Assembly: GCA_017560095.1 (NCBI GenBank)
Contig: JAFYOU010000014.1
Span: 51,678-115,677 of the forward strand
Direction of reading: 5' to 3'
DNA: 64,000 bases
DNA from: Candidatus Gastranaerophilales bacterium
GTDB lineage: Bacteria; Cyanobacteriota; Vampirovibrionia; Gastranaerophilales; Gastranaerophilaceae
The notes under the pieces were generated by a model. It was not told the origin of the DNA and did not search any database. It saw only the letters and a program-made list of their open reading frames with translations. Made by a program: the position numbers and the translations under genes. The number at the start of each line of letters is the position of its first letter. Position 1 is the first letter of the stretch. Positions 51,004 to 59,149 of this stretch are shown piece after piece.

Positions 51004-51879
51004 TTAACAACCAAGATTCATTTTTGAAAATTCTACAATTTTATTCTTACCTGATTGTTTTGCATTATACAACGCATGTTCTGCATAGCGAATTAGAGTA
51101 TTTGAATTTTCTTCAACCGCTTCCATGCAAGGGAAAGATGAAATACCACCAGAAATTGTAATAGGATGTCTTTCTTCTTCGTTAGCAGGAATAAATTCCA
51201 TTTTTTCAACATCTCTTCTGAAACGCTCCGCGAAAATCATTGCCTGTTGTTCGGTTGTTTCCGGTAAAATTATAATAAACTCTTCATCACCATATCTTGT
51301 CAAAACATCTTCTTTACGAACTAATGCAGATAACATCTGAGCAATTTTTCGAAGCAAAATATCGCCCCAATCATACCCATACATGTCATTAACAATTTTA
51401 AAATAATCTATATCTAGCAATAAACAAGAAAGATTTGTTCCATAACGTTTTGCACGAGAAATTTCAGAATCCAAACGAAGATGTAAATATTTTCTATTAT
51501 ACAAACCTGTCAATTCATCACACATAGCTGTTTTAAGTAGCTCTCTTTTAGTAGAATAAGTTTTCAAAAGAGCATTCAAGCGAACATTTAATTCTGTTTC
51601 ATTAATTGGTTTTTTAATAAAATCATAACTTAATGCTCTAATTGTTAAGCCGTCAGGAATTTCATTCACTGGAACCAAAACAGGAAATTCAAGCTTTCTT
51701 ACTGCGCAAAATTCACGAACTTTATTAAGCTCCATATCGAGAACTAAAACGCTAGGATTATACTGTTTATAATTTTCTAGCTCAGATAAATCAAACTCTC
51801 TTAATTCTGTTTCATCATCAAGCTTAATTAAATTTGCAAAATCAGAAGAACCTGTTTCGCTATAAATAACTACATTCAT
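51004..51879 (-). CDS. Receiver-like plus GGDEF domain protein with variant active site
   Basis: A 291-residue putative diguanylate cyclase. Residues 1-110 have a receiver-like fold (SVLVLDME strand with Asp, KKP near 88). The GGDEF domain starts at DELTGLYNRKYLHLRL and has LLDIDYFKIVNDMYGYDWGD. The signature is R-Y-G197-D-E-E-F rather than R-Y-G-G-[DE]-E-F, so the second Gly is Asp. The inhibitory I-site R-K-E-D is kept five residues upstream. Activity is therefore uncertain; it may be a weak enzyme or a c-di-GMP receptor. Confidence 0.82.
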   Translation of the reverse strand: MNVVIYSETGSSDFANLIKLDDETELREFDLSELENYKQYNPSVLVLDMELNKVREFCAVRKLEFPVLVPVNEIPDGLTIRALSYDFIKKPINETELNVRLNALLKTYSTKRELLKTAMCDELTGLYNRKYLHLRLDSEISRAKRYGTNLSCLLLDIDYFKIVNDMYGYDWGDILLRKIAQMLSALVRKEDVLTRYGDEEFIIILPETTEQQAMIFAERFRRDVEKMEFIPANEEERHPITISGGISSFPCMEAVEENSNTLIRYAEHALYNAKQSGKNKIVEFSKMNLGC

Positions 51880-51977
51880 GAAAACTCCTTCAAAAATAAC
51901 TAATTCTTTAAATTAAGTATACCATATTTTTAATACCCAAAAAGGATAATAATAATCATTTTTCATCTAAATATATT

Positions 51978-53231
51978 ATGTTTTATTTTACGGTATTTAT
52001 TAAACTGGTATGGTGGTCAGATTATCGGTATTTTGTATTGTCTAATCCTTTAAAAAAGCAAACATATAAAAACTATCAAGGAATATATGAATACAATCAT
52101 TCATATTATGATTTTGCACAAGAAGCAAACCCAAAAAGAAAAAGGGTTCCTTCAAAAAAGAAAAACAAAAATATATTTAAAAAATTTATTACAACTTTTT
52201 TTGCTTTAATGCTACTAAGCACATATGGTTACTTTATATGCACATATAATTTTAAAAATTATTTTGAGCCACTTTATTTAAATAGAATTTTAAATTACAA
52301 AATCAACTTAAAGACAAAAGAATTTGCATTTCCTACAAACAATTATTTGCATAATTCGTATTTTTTAGGAGAATATCTTTTAACTCCACGAGCAACAAAA
52401 ACAAAAACGATTTCAGATATTCAAATTATTTCTGAAATGACAAACACAAAAAATAAACTATTGGAACTAGCCAAAAATTATTCAAAATTGGAACCAAGTA
52501 TATTTGTTTGGGAATATTCAACAGGCTCTGGGCTTGAAATAAATTCAGACAAAATCTTTCCGTCTGCAAGCATAATTAAAGTCCCAATAGCTTTTGAACT
52601 AATTAGACTTATAGATAAAACATCAAATTCAATCAACCCAATTAGCTTAACCGACAAAAGAGTATTTCGTGATGAATATAGAACTCTTGGCTCAGGAGAT
52701 TTGCAATATACCAAAAGCGATGTAACATACTCTCTAGATTATCTAGCAAATATAATGATAGCTAATTCAGATAATTCAGCAACAAATATGCTTTTATACG
52801 AAATAGGCGGAATTGATAGTTTTAATCGGGAAATGCGAAATTTAGGCTTAAATGCAATATCAATGGGCGAATGGCTTCCTGATTTAGATGGCAACAACAA
52901 AATCACCGCAAGGGAAATTTCAAAAATTTTATATAACATAGATAACCCTAATTACATTAATCCAAAATACAAAAATATCTTAAAAGAATATTTAGGAAAC
53001 ACTAAAAATACTCATCTAATAAAAGAAAAACTACCAAAAGACGTTATGGTGTTACACAAAACAGGTGATATAGGAACAATGCTTGGTGATAGCGGAATAG
53101 TATACACTGATAATGGCAAAAAATACATAGTAACTATTTTAACCAAACGTCCCCATAATGACTACGGCGCAAAAGTGTTTATTCAAGAAGCATCTTTGCT
53201 AATATATAACGATATAAAAGCTTTATTATAA
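51978..53231 (+). CDS. Membrane-anchored class A beta-lactamase-like serine hydrolase
   Basis: A 417-residue protein with a basic N-terminus, a membrane helix (about 68-90, FITTFFALMLLSTYGYFIC) and a C-terminal serine hydrolase domain. Class A motifs are complete: S198-I-I-K201, S264-D-N266 and K361-T-G363, with an acidic segment (GEWLPDLDGN) at the omega-loop position. It could hydrolyse beta-lactams or act on peptidoglycan peptides. The 100-residue linker between anchor and domain is unusual. The start is uncertain, with no good ribosome binding site at 51978. Confidence 0.78.
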   Translation: MFYFTVFIKLVWWSDYRYFVLSNPLKKQTYKNYQGIYEYNHSYYDFAQEANPKRKRVPSKKKNKNIFKKFITTFFALMLLSTYGYFICTYNFKNYFEPLYLNRILNYKINLKTKEFAFPTNNYLHNSYFLGEYLLTPRATKTKTISDIQIISEMTNTKNKLLELAKNYSKLEPSIFVWEYSTGSGLEINSDKIFPSASIIKVPIAFELIRLIDKTSNSINPISLTDKRVFRDEYRTLGSGDLQYTKSDVTYSLDYLANIMIANSDNSATNMLLYEIGGIDSFNREMRNLGLNAISMGEWLPDLDGNNKITAREISKILYNIDNPNYINPKYKNILKEYLGNTKNTHLIKEKLPKDVMVLHKTGDIGTMLGDSGIVYTDNGKKYIVTILTKRPHNDYGAKVFIQEASLLIYNDIKALL

Positions 53232-53237
53232 TTTTTC

Positions 53238-53266
53238 TTGACTCTAAAAAGCAATTATTAGATAAT
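53238..53266 (+). promoter_or_regulatory. Sigma-70-type promoter of the SLH protein gene
   Basis: TTGACT at 53238-53243, spacing 17, GATAAT at 53261-53266, about 55 bp upstream of the ATG. Confidence 0.7.
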
Positions 53267-53320
53267 TAACATATACTATTGTGTTACAAAGTTTTACAAA
53301 CTAAGAATAAGGAGTAAGTG

Positions 53321-54757
53321 ATGAAAAAAACTACACAAGCTTTATCTGTAACTTTAGCTTTGTTTTTAACTTGCGCTGGCGTAATCGCTAAAGAACCATG
53401 TGCATGTAAAAAAGGAGAAAAAGTACAAGTATACGCACACCCATCTTTAATGAATGCTGATGCCACAGAATTCAAAGATGCAGATTCAATCTACAGAATC
53501 GGTGGAAAAGTTCTAAAACAAAAAAATAGATTAGGTTTTACCAATAAAGAAAATTTATATGTAAACGCTTTCTCTAAAGACTTATTAAACACAATGAGCG
53601 TAAGAAAAGGTGACAGAGATTTCGATATTAAAATGCCTATTTCAAGAGCTGAATTAGCATTTATGTTATCTCAAGGCTTAAACATGAGCCAAGTTAATGC
53701 CGTTAAAAATTACACAGACGTAACTAATGCATACTGGGCAAATGACGAAATCAACAAAGCTACTGCAGCTGATGTTATGATTGGTTACCCAGATAAATCA
53801 TTCAAACCAGACCAAGCAATTACAAAAGCAGAAGTGTTTGCTACAATTGCTAAATTAATTGATGTTGACTATGTAAACGATGGCTCAGCTCCAGCAATTA
53901 ATGGCCAAAAAGTTGAAAACATCCCTACATGGGCTTATGGTTGTACAAAAGAAGTTATTGCTTCTGGTTTAGTTGATAATATGCCAGATCCAAAAGCTTT
54001 ATTTGCTAACCCATACTTATCAAGACACCAAGTTGCAACTTTGGTATCTGAATTAAGATTAAAATATGCTTCAAATGGCAAATTAATCGGCGATGCATTC
54101 AAATCTTCAGGCGTTCCTGTAGCAATCAAAGTTAAAATGCTAGATCGAGTTGATGCTAAACATTCTAATATTGGTGACAGATTTGTTGCTAAAACATTAG
54201 CTGAAGTTACTGTTGATGGCAAAACTTTCCCAACAGGTTCTGAAGTATTCGGACAAGTTGTTACCGTTCAAAGACCAGGCTTAGGCAAACACCCTGGAAC
54301 AGTTACTGTTAAATTTACAGAAATCAAAAATGGTGACTGTGTTGCACATTTCCCAAAAGAAATGACAAGCGCAACTGCTGATAAATTAAACAATCCAAAC
54401 ATCTTTGCTAGAATTCTAGGCCTTCCACTTACTACTGCTGCAAGAGTAGTTGGTGTAACTGGTCGCGGAATTGGACAAATTGTTAATATTACAGGTAACG
54501 GTCTAGAAGAATACGGCGACAGATTATCAGATACTTTAGTTGAAACATTCACAGGTCACCTAGGACGTGGTGTTGCAAGCTTTGGTAACTCATTCGTAAC
54601 ACTTGGAAAAGGCGTTTATGGAATCGTTAAAACTGTCGTTTCTGGAACATTTGGCATCGTTTATGAAATTGGCGACGAATTATTATACACAATCGTTCCT
54701 TCAGTTTCAAATTCAGCTGCTTTAAATCCAAACGAAGAGTTAACAGTTATCTTCTAA
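53321..54757 (+). CDS. SLH-domain envelope protein
   Basis: A 478-residue exported protein. The signal peptide MKKTTQALSVTLALFLTCAG is followed by a Cys-containing N-terminus, then an SLH-type region at about 110-250 (NYTDVTNAYWANDEINKATA, PDKSFKPDQAITKAEV) that would bind cell-wall polymers. A C-terminal part has a beta-rich stretch (PVAIKVKMLDRVDAKHSNIG, TFPTGSEVFGQV) and a Gly-rich hydrophobic end. ATG 53321 is used because AAGGAG is 6 nt upstream; an adjoining GTG at 53318 is less likely. In cyanobacterial-type envelopes SLH proteins link outer membrane to peptidoglycan. Confidence 0.85.
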   Translation: MKKTTQALSVTLALFLTCAGVIAKEPCACKKGEKVQVYAHPSLMNADATEFKDADSIYRIGGKVLKQKNRLGFTNKENLYVNAFSKDLLNTMSVRKGDRDFDIKMPISRAELAFMLSQGLNMSQVNAVKNYTDVTNAYWANDEINKATAADVMIGYPDKSFKPDQAITKAEVFATIAKLIDVDYVNDGSAPAINGQKVENIPTWAYGCTKEVIASGLVDNMPDPKALFANPYLSRHQVATLVSELRLKYASNGKLIGDAFKSSGVPVAIKVKMLDRVDAKHSNIGDRFVAKTLAEVTVDGKTFPTGSEVFGQVVTVQRPGLGKHPGTVTVKFTEIKNGDCVAHFPKEMTSATADKLNNPNIFARILGLPLTTAARVVGVTGRGIGQIVNITGNGLEEYGDRLSDTLVETFTGHLGRGVASFGNSFVTLGKGVYGIVKTVVSGTFGIVYEIGDELLYTIVPSVSNSAALNPNEELTVIF

Positions 54758-54774
54758 GATTCTATAAAGAAATT

Positions 54775-54801
54775 AAAGCCACTCGATTGAGTGGCTTTTT
54801 T
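54775..54801. terminator. Rho-independent terminator
   Basis: AAAGCCACTC-GATT-GAGTGGCTTTTTT just after the SLH gene, facing infC. Confidence 0.92.
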
Positions 54802-54837
54802 AATACATAAAAATAGGGTTTAAGTCCTCTTTTGATT

Positions 54838-55368
54838 TTATTTTGAACTTGGAGCAAGAATCATTACGACATTTCTTCCTTCAATCATAGGTTTCTTTTC
54901 AATAATTACCGAACCTTCTTCAAATTCACCTTGGAATTTATTAATTAAATCCATTGCAAGATGAGAATGTTGCATTTCTCTTCCTCTAAGCATTACAACA
55001 ACTTTTACTTTATTTCCTGAAACTAAGAATTTTTTTGCTGCTTTCAATCTAACTTCATAATCATGAACATCAATTTTATAGCGCATTTTAACTTCTTTAA
55101 TATCAACAGTATGTTGTTTTTTCTTGGCTTCTTTTGCTCTTTTTTCTGTTTCGTATTTATATTTGCCCCAATCAAGAATTTTTGCTACCGGTGGAGCTTG
55201 ATTTGCAGATACAACAACCAAATCTAAATCTTTTTCTCTTGCCATTTGAAGGGCTTTGGCTGTTGGGATTGTACCATGGTTTACACCTTCATCATCAATT
55301 AATCTAACTTCTCTGGCTCTAATTTTTTCATTTAATAACTCATTTTGAGCTTTGTTATCTCTACTAAT
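54838..55368 (-). CDS. infC: Translation initiation factor IF-3 (AUU start)
   Basis: IF3 discriminates start codons on the 30S subunit. The C-terminal domain (DIKEVKMRYKIDVHDYEVRL, KVKVVVMLRGREMQHS) and N-terminal domain (NEKIRAREVRLIDDEGVNHG) are both complete only if the frame is extended past the internal ATG at 55245. The extended frame has no ATG, GTG or TTG; the start is ATT at 55366-55368 with AGGAG 8 nt upstream, giving 176 residues, the usual length. An AUU start allows negative autoregulation by IF3. rpmI and rplT do not follow. Confidence 0.93.
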   Translation of the reverse strand: MSRDNKAQNELLNEKIRAREVRLIDDEGVNHGTIPTAKALQMAREKDLDLVVVSANQAPPVAKILDWGKYKYETEKRAKEAKKKQHTVDIKEVKMRYKIDVHDYEVRLKAAKKFLVSGNKVKVVVMLRGREMQHSHLAMDLINKFQGEFEEGSVIIEKKPMIEGRNVVMILAPSSK

Positions 55369-55441
55369 GGTTTTATCTCCTATTATCTGCTACATTTTAT
55401 TTATACCACAGTATTTTTATTTTGTAAAAGCGGTATTTCAA

Positions 55442-56476
55442 TTATTCAAACAGTTTATGTATTTCGCTTGGTTTAAAAATACCATATTCTGTAATAATTC
55501 CAGTTATTAACTCAGCTGGAGTGACATCGAATCCGGGATTTATGACATTTACTTTGTCTGTACAAATTGGTTTATCATTTACTATAGTAACTTCTTCTTT
55601 GTTTCTTAATTCAATTACAATTTCGTCCCCTGATTTAATGGATGGATCGATTGTTGATTTTGGAGCCGCTATATAAAATGGAATATTATGATATTTAGCA
55701 GCGATTGCAACCATATAAGTTCCAATTTTGTTTGCACTATCTCCATTTAGTGCAATTCTATCAGCACCAACCACCACAACATCAATCATTCCTTTTTTCA
55801 TAAAATATGCGCCCATACCATCCGTAATTAATGTTGTATCTATTCCATCTCTTGTTAATTCATATGTTGTAATGCGAGCACCTTGACCACGGGGGCGAGT
55901 TTCATCTGCAAAAACTTTAATTGTTGGATCGTTTTTAAATGCGGAACGAACAACACCAAGCGCAGTTCCATATCCAACAGTAGCTAATGCTCCTGCATTA
56001 CAATGAGTTTGAATAGTTGCTCCTTTTGGAATTATAGTTGCACCAAAATCACCTATTTTTTTATTTATTTCAATATCTTCATTTTCAAGTTTTATTGCAT
56101 TTTCAACTAAAAGTCTTATTATTTCATCAACTGATTTTTCTTTATTATCTTCCAATACTTTAATTTGTTCTTTTATTGCCCAAGCAAGATTAACAGCAGT
56201 CGGACGAGAAGAATTTATATAATCAGAAATTCTTTTAACTTCATCTATAAAATTAGATTTATCTTTTGATTCAATTGCAGCTAAAACTACTCCATGGGCA
56301 CCAGCAATACCAATCGCAGGGGCACCACGAACAATCATAGTTTTAATTGCATCATACATCTCATTAGTTGTTTTTATATCAACTTTTTTATACTCATACG
56401 GGATAACCAATTGATCAACCATTCTTGAAACGCCTGTGGTTTCACCTGTTTTAATCCATTCAATAGTCTTTTCCAT
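55442..56476 (-). CDS. mtnA: S-methyl-5-thioribose-1-phosphate isomerase
   Basis: Isomerase of the methionine salvage pathway, 344 residues. It has RGAPAIGIAGAHG, the catalytic Cys in QTHCNAGALATVGYGTALG, DETRPRGQGARITTYEL and the Asp in VGADRIALNGDSANKIGTY. ATG 56476 is preferred to a TTG at 56488 because GAGG lies between them. In anaerobes mtnA can act in the DHAP shunt that recycles methylthioribose; deoC in this window makes a related acetaldehyde product (inference). It is the third gene of ruvC-membrane protein-mtnA. Confidence 0.93.
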   Translation of the reverse strand: MEKTIEWIKTGETTGVSRMVDQLVIPYEYKKVDIKTTNEMYDAIKTMIVRGAPAIGIAGAHGVVLAAIESKDKSNFIDEVKRISDYINSSRPTAVNLAWAIKEQIKVLEDNKEKSVDEIIRLLVENAIKLENEDIEINKKIGDFGATIIPKGATIQTHCNAGALATVGYGTALGVVRSAFKNDPTIKVFADETRPRGQGARITTYELTRDGIDTTLITDGMGAYFMKKGMIDVVVVGADRIALNGDSANKIGTYMVAIAAKYHNIPFYIAAPKSTIDPSIKSGDEIVIELRNKEEVTIVNDKPICTDKVNVINPGFDVTPAELITGIITEYGIFKPSEIHKLFE

Positions 56477-56477
56477 T

Positions 56478-56957
56478 TTATTCCTCAATTTTTATATCTA
56501 ATCTAGCATCAACATTTTCCGGTTCTTTTTGTATTTGATTTAAAATCCAAGTGGTCCCCATGCCTGTTGCACTATTTGTTAAAGCAAAAATAATTCCAAC
56601 CATAAATACAAGCACAAAAAATAACCACATAGCATCTTTCAGCATATCGGGAATCATATAAGAATAATATGATTTAAAAATTAATTTTAAAATACAAACC
56701 ATTGGGCTAAAAGTTATAAAAAAACCTATTGTTGCAAAAAAACCAACAATTCCACCCATAATTGCACCTTGTTCATTTGTTAAATATGCAAGATGCTTTT
56801 CATTCTTTTTCATATAAAGCATAATTATTGTTGAAGAAAAAAAGGATAAAACAAACAAACAAAAACCCACAAAAAAAGGCAAAAGGGATGCTAAACCAAT
56901 TGCGGCACCAAATATTAATGCAAACAAAGCTGCTCTTTTTGCAATTATTTGATTCAT
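56478..56957 (-). CDS. Four-helix membrane protein, unknown function
   Basis: A 159-residue protein with about four hydrophobic helices and short charged loops (KKNEKHLAYLTNEQGAIMGG). The acidic tail ends in DIKIEE. Its start overlaps ruvC by 4 bp and its stop nearly touches mtnA, so it is translationally coupled to both. No family is recognised. Confidence 0.6.
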   Translation of the reverse strand: MNQIIAKRAALFALIFGAAIGLASLLPFFVGFCLFVLSFFSSTIIMLYMKKNEKHLAYLTNEQGAIMGGIVGFFATIGFFITFSPMVCILKLIFKSYYSYMIPDMLKDAMWLFFVLVFMVGIIFALTNSATGMGTTWILNQIQKEPENVDARLDIKIEE

Positions 56958-57454
56958 TTTATCTCCTCCTTAAATCTTAAATTTTGCGCATGACACAATG
57001 CAAGTGCTATAGAATCTATTGTATCATCTAATTTTATATTTTTATCTAATTCTATGTAATTTTTAACCATCATTTTAACAGTAGTTTTATCAGCCCTTCC
57101 GTGGCCTGTTATTGTTTGTTTAACAACAAGTGGAGTATACTCGAATGAGCTTACATTATTTTCCTCTAAAGTCAAAAGAATAACTCCTCTTGCTTGTGCA
57201 ACAGGAATAATTGTTTTTTGATTTTTAAAGAAAAAAAGCTGTTCAATTGAAGCGCAATCCGGCTTGTATTTTTTAATTAAAAAATCAATATCCACCTTTA
57301 ACTCTAAAAGTCTTTTTGGATGTGTAGCATTTTTATCCGTTTGAATTGAACCCGAAGTGATTAAATTAAAATAATCACCTTTTGATGTATTTTGATACTC
57401 TATAAAACTATAACCCGTTATACCAATCCCGGGGTCTATTCCCATAATCAACAT
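56954..57454 (-). CDS. ruvC: Crossover junction endodeoxyribonuclease RuvC
   Basis: Holliday-junction resolvase of 166 residues. The acidic catalytic residues lie in MGIDPGIGITGYSF (first Asp), SIEQLFFFKNQKT (Glu) and KLDDTIDSIALALCHA (last Asp pair). PVAQARGVILL and the TGHGRADKTTV loop are also typical. It leads a three-gene operon. Confidence 0.95.
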   Translation of the reverse strand: MLIMGIDPGIGITGYSFIEYQNTSKGDYFNLITSGSIQTDKNATHPKRLLELKVDIDFLIKKYKPDCASIEQLFFFKNQKTIIPVAQARGVILLTLEENNVSSFEYTPLVVKQTITGHGRADKTTVKMMVKNYIELDKNIKLDDTIDSIALALCHAQNLRFKEEIK

Positions 57455-57499
57455 ACCATTATGCTATTTTATAGAATATCTTTTGTCAAAAAATTAACG

Positions 57500-59104
57500 T
57501 TATTTAACCCAATATTGACTTGCAACTGTAACTTCTGTTTTAATTTTTTTGAAATCTTTATCTAATTTATCAACTAATTTATATTGAATCCCATATTCAT
57601 TCATTCTAAATATAATTGTTGTGTCATCCTCATTAAATGGAGTTTTAGACATATAGACTTCAAGTGGTCTTTGAAGAGATTTTTGATATAGGTTATTATA
57701 ATAATTATTCATAACATAAGTTTTGTATGCATTAACTGCCAAATTTTCTTTCATTACCCATAAACCATTAAAAATTAAAAGCAATGATAATATATAAAAA
57801 ATTTGATTATTTTTTCTAAAATAATAACAATTCAAAACGGGCAACAAATGCAGCTGTGGAACAAAACGAGCCCACCAGCAAATTGGATTCAATAGAGTGG
57901 TTAACGCTATTATACAAAGTGCAAAAACACCTTTTCTTCTTTTGAATTGAATTATTGACAAAATAACGCTTATTATAAATATCCCAGAAAACAAATGGCC
58001 AAAACCATTAATTCTAACATCCTCCGCTCCATATGGCATATCAAAATGAGACGTAAATGGAACTTTATAAAATAATCTTGGCGTTTGTGGATTATTCATT
58101 CGAGCATCAGAAGCTGACGAAAACATGCTTCTAAAAAATTTATACAAATAAGGTTTATTTTTAAATTCTTTTGGATTTTGCTTAGTCATAAAATCAAGCT
58201 TATTATGACCCATTGAAGGATATAGTGGGTTTTTAAATTTAACAATATTTGTTATATATGGTTGAAAACATAAAACCAAACTCAAAATTCCAATCAACAA
58301 GCTTGTTTTTAAAATTATTTTTTTTCTTTTTAATATAAACCAAAGGACAAGAACAATAACTACATTAAAAAGACCTACGTATTTTGCTGCAACTGATAAA
58401 ACACTTGATGAAATTAAAACAAAAAGATTTTGTTTAACATCTATTTTTTTATCAATCAAAATAATTGAAAACAATTGAAATAAAAATAAATAATAAATTA
58501 AAAAATCCGCCATTTTTGTTGTAATTTGACAAACCACAACAGCACAAAGAAAAATTGACGAAGACAAAATAAAACTTTTAATCTTATTCAATTTGTTTAA
58601 AAAGAAATATTGGGAATAAAAAAAACCACCAAAAACAAAAAGGAGATTAACAATTTTGCTCGATTCCATATTGTTAAACAAAAGATAAAAGTTACCTCTT
58701 AATACTTCAAGAGCGTTAGGATAGCTATTTGCAAACAATAAATTGTAATATATATTATGCTCATTTGCAAAAGTTTTTATATCATCATAAATCGGATTAT
58801 ATCCTAATTTAAAAAGGTTTTCCAAAGTAAAATGATAGCATCTACCATCAAAAGATGTATCTATAAAAAAATTTGCAAAAAGAAACGATAAAAAGAAAAC
58901 AAATAAGATTATACCAGTTTTTTTATAAAAATCTCCGCTTTTAAATAAATAAAACAAAGCTAATAGACACGAAATTATAATATAACCAATATTAATTGAA
59001 GCTTTAACTAAAAACCCAAGATTCGATATTGCAAACAACACAAAAAGAAAAATTAATATAAAAACAGCCAAATTCAAAAAATATTTTTTGCTTTTTAAAT
59101 TCAT
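57500..59104 (-). CDS. Polytopic membrane protein, glycosyltransferase-like
   Basis: A 534-residue protein with roughly ten or more membrane helices. A periplasmic-type loop (TSFDGRCYHFTLENLFKLGY) follows the second or third helix, and the C-terminal 60 residues are soluble. The D-x-x-x-Y-H arrangement (DGRCYH) is reminiscent of GT-C fold (GT39/GT83-like) lipid-linked sugar transferases, but the assignment is weak. It is a single gene divergent from nadE. Confidence 0.5.
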   Translation of the reverse strand: MNLKSKKYFLNLAVFILIFLFVLFAISNLGFLVKASINIGYIIISCLLALFYLFKSGDFYKKTGIILFVFFLSFLFANFFIDTSFDGRCYHFTLENLFKLGYNPIYDDIKTFANEHNIYYNLLFANSYPNALEVLRGNFYLLFNNMESSKIVNLLFVFGGFFYSQYFFLNKLNKIKSFILSSSIFLCAVVVCQITTKMADFLIYYLFLFQLFSIILIDKKIDVKQNLFVLISSSVLSVAAKYVGLFNVVIVLVLWFILKRKKIILKTSLLIGILSLVLCFQPYITNIVKFKNPLYPSMGHNKLDFMTKQNPKEFKNKPYLYKFFRSMFSSASDARMNNPQTPRLFYKVPFTSHFDMPYGAEDVRINGFGHLFSGIFIISVILSIIQFKRRKGVFALCIIALTTLLNPICWWARFVPQLHLLPVLNCYYFRKNNQIFYILSLLLIFNGLWVMKENLAVNAYKTYVMNNYYNNLYQKSLQRPLEVYMSKTPFNEDDTTIIFRMNEYGIQYKLVDKLDKDFKKIKTEVTVASQYWVK

Positions 59105-59149
59105 AACCTTATTTTATGCTAAAATCACGATATAGAAAAGGAATCTAGT

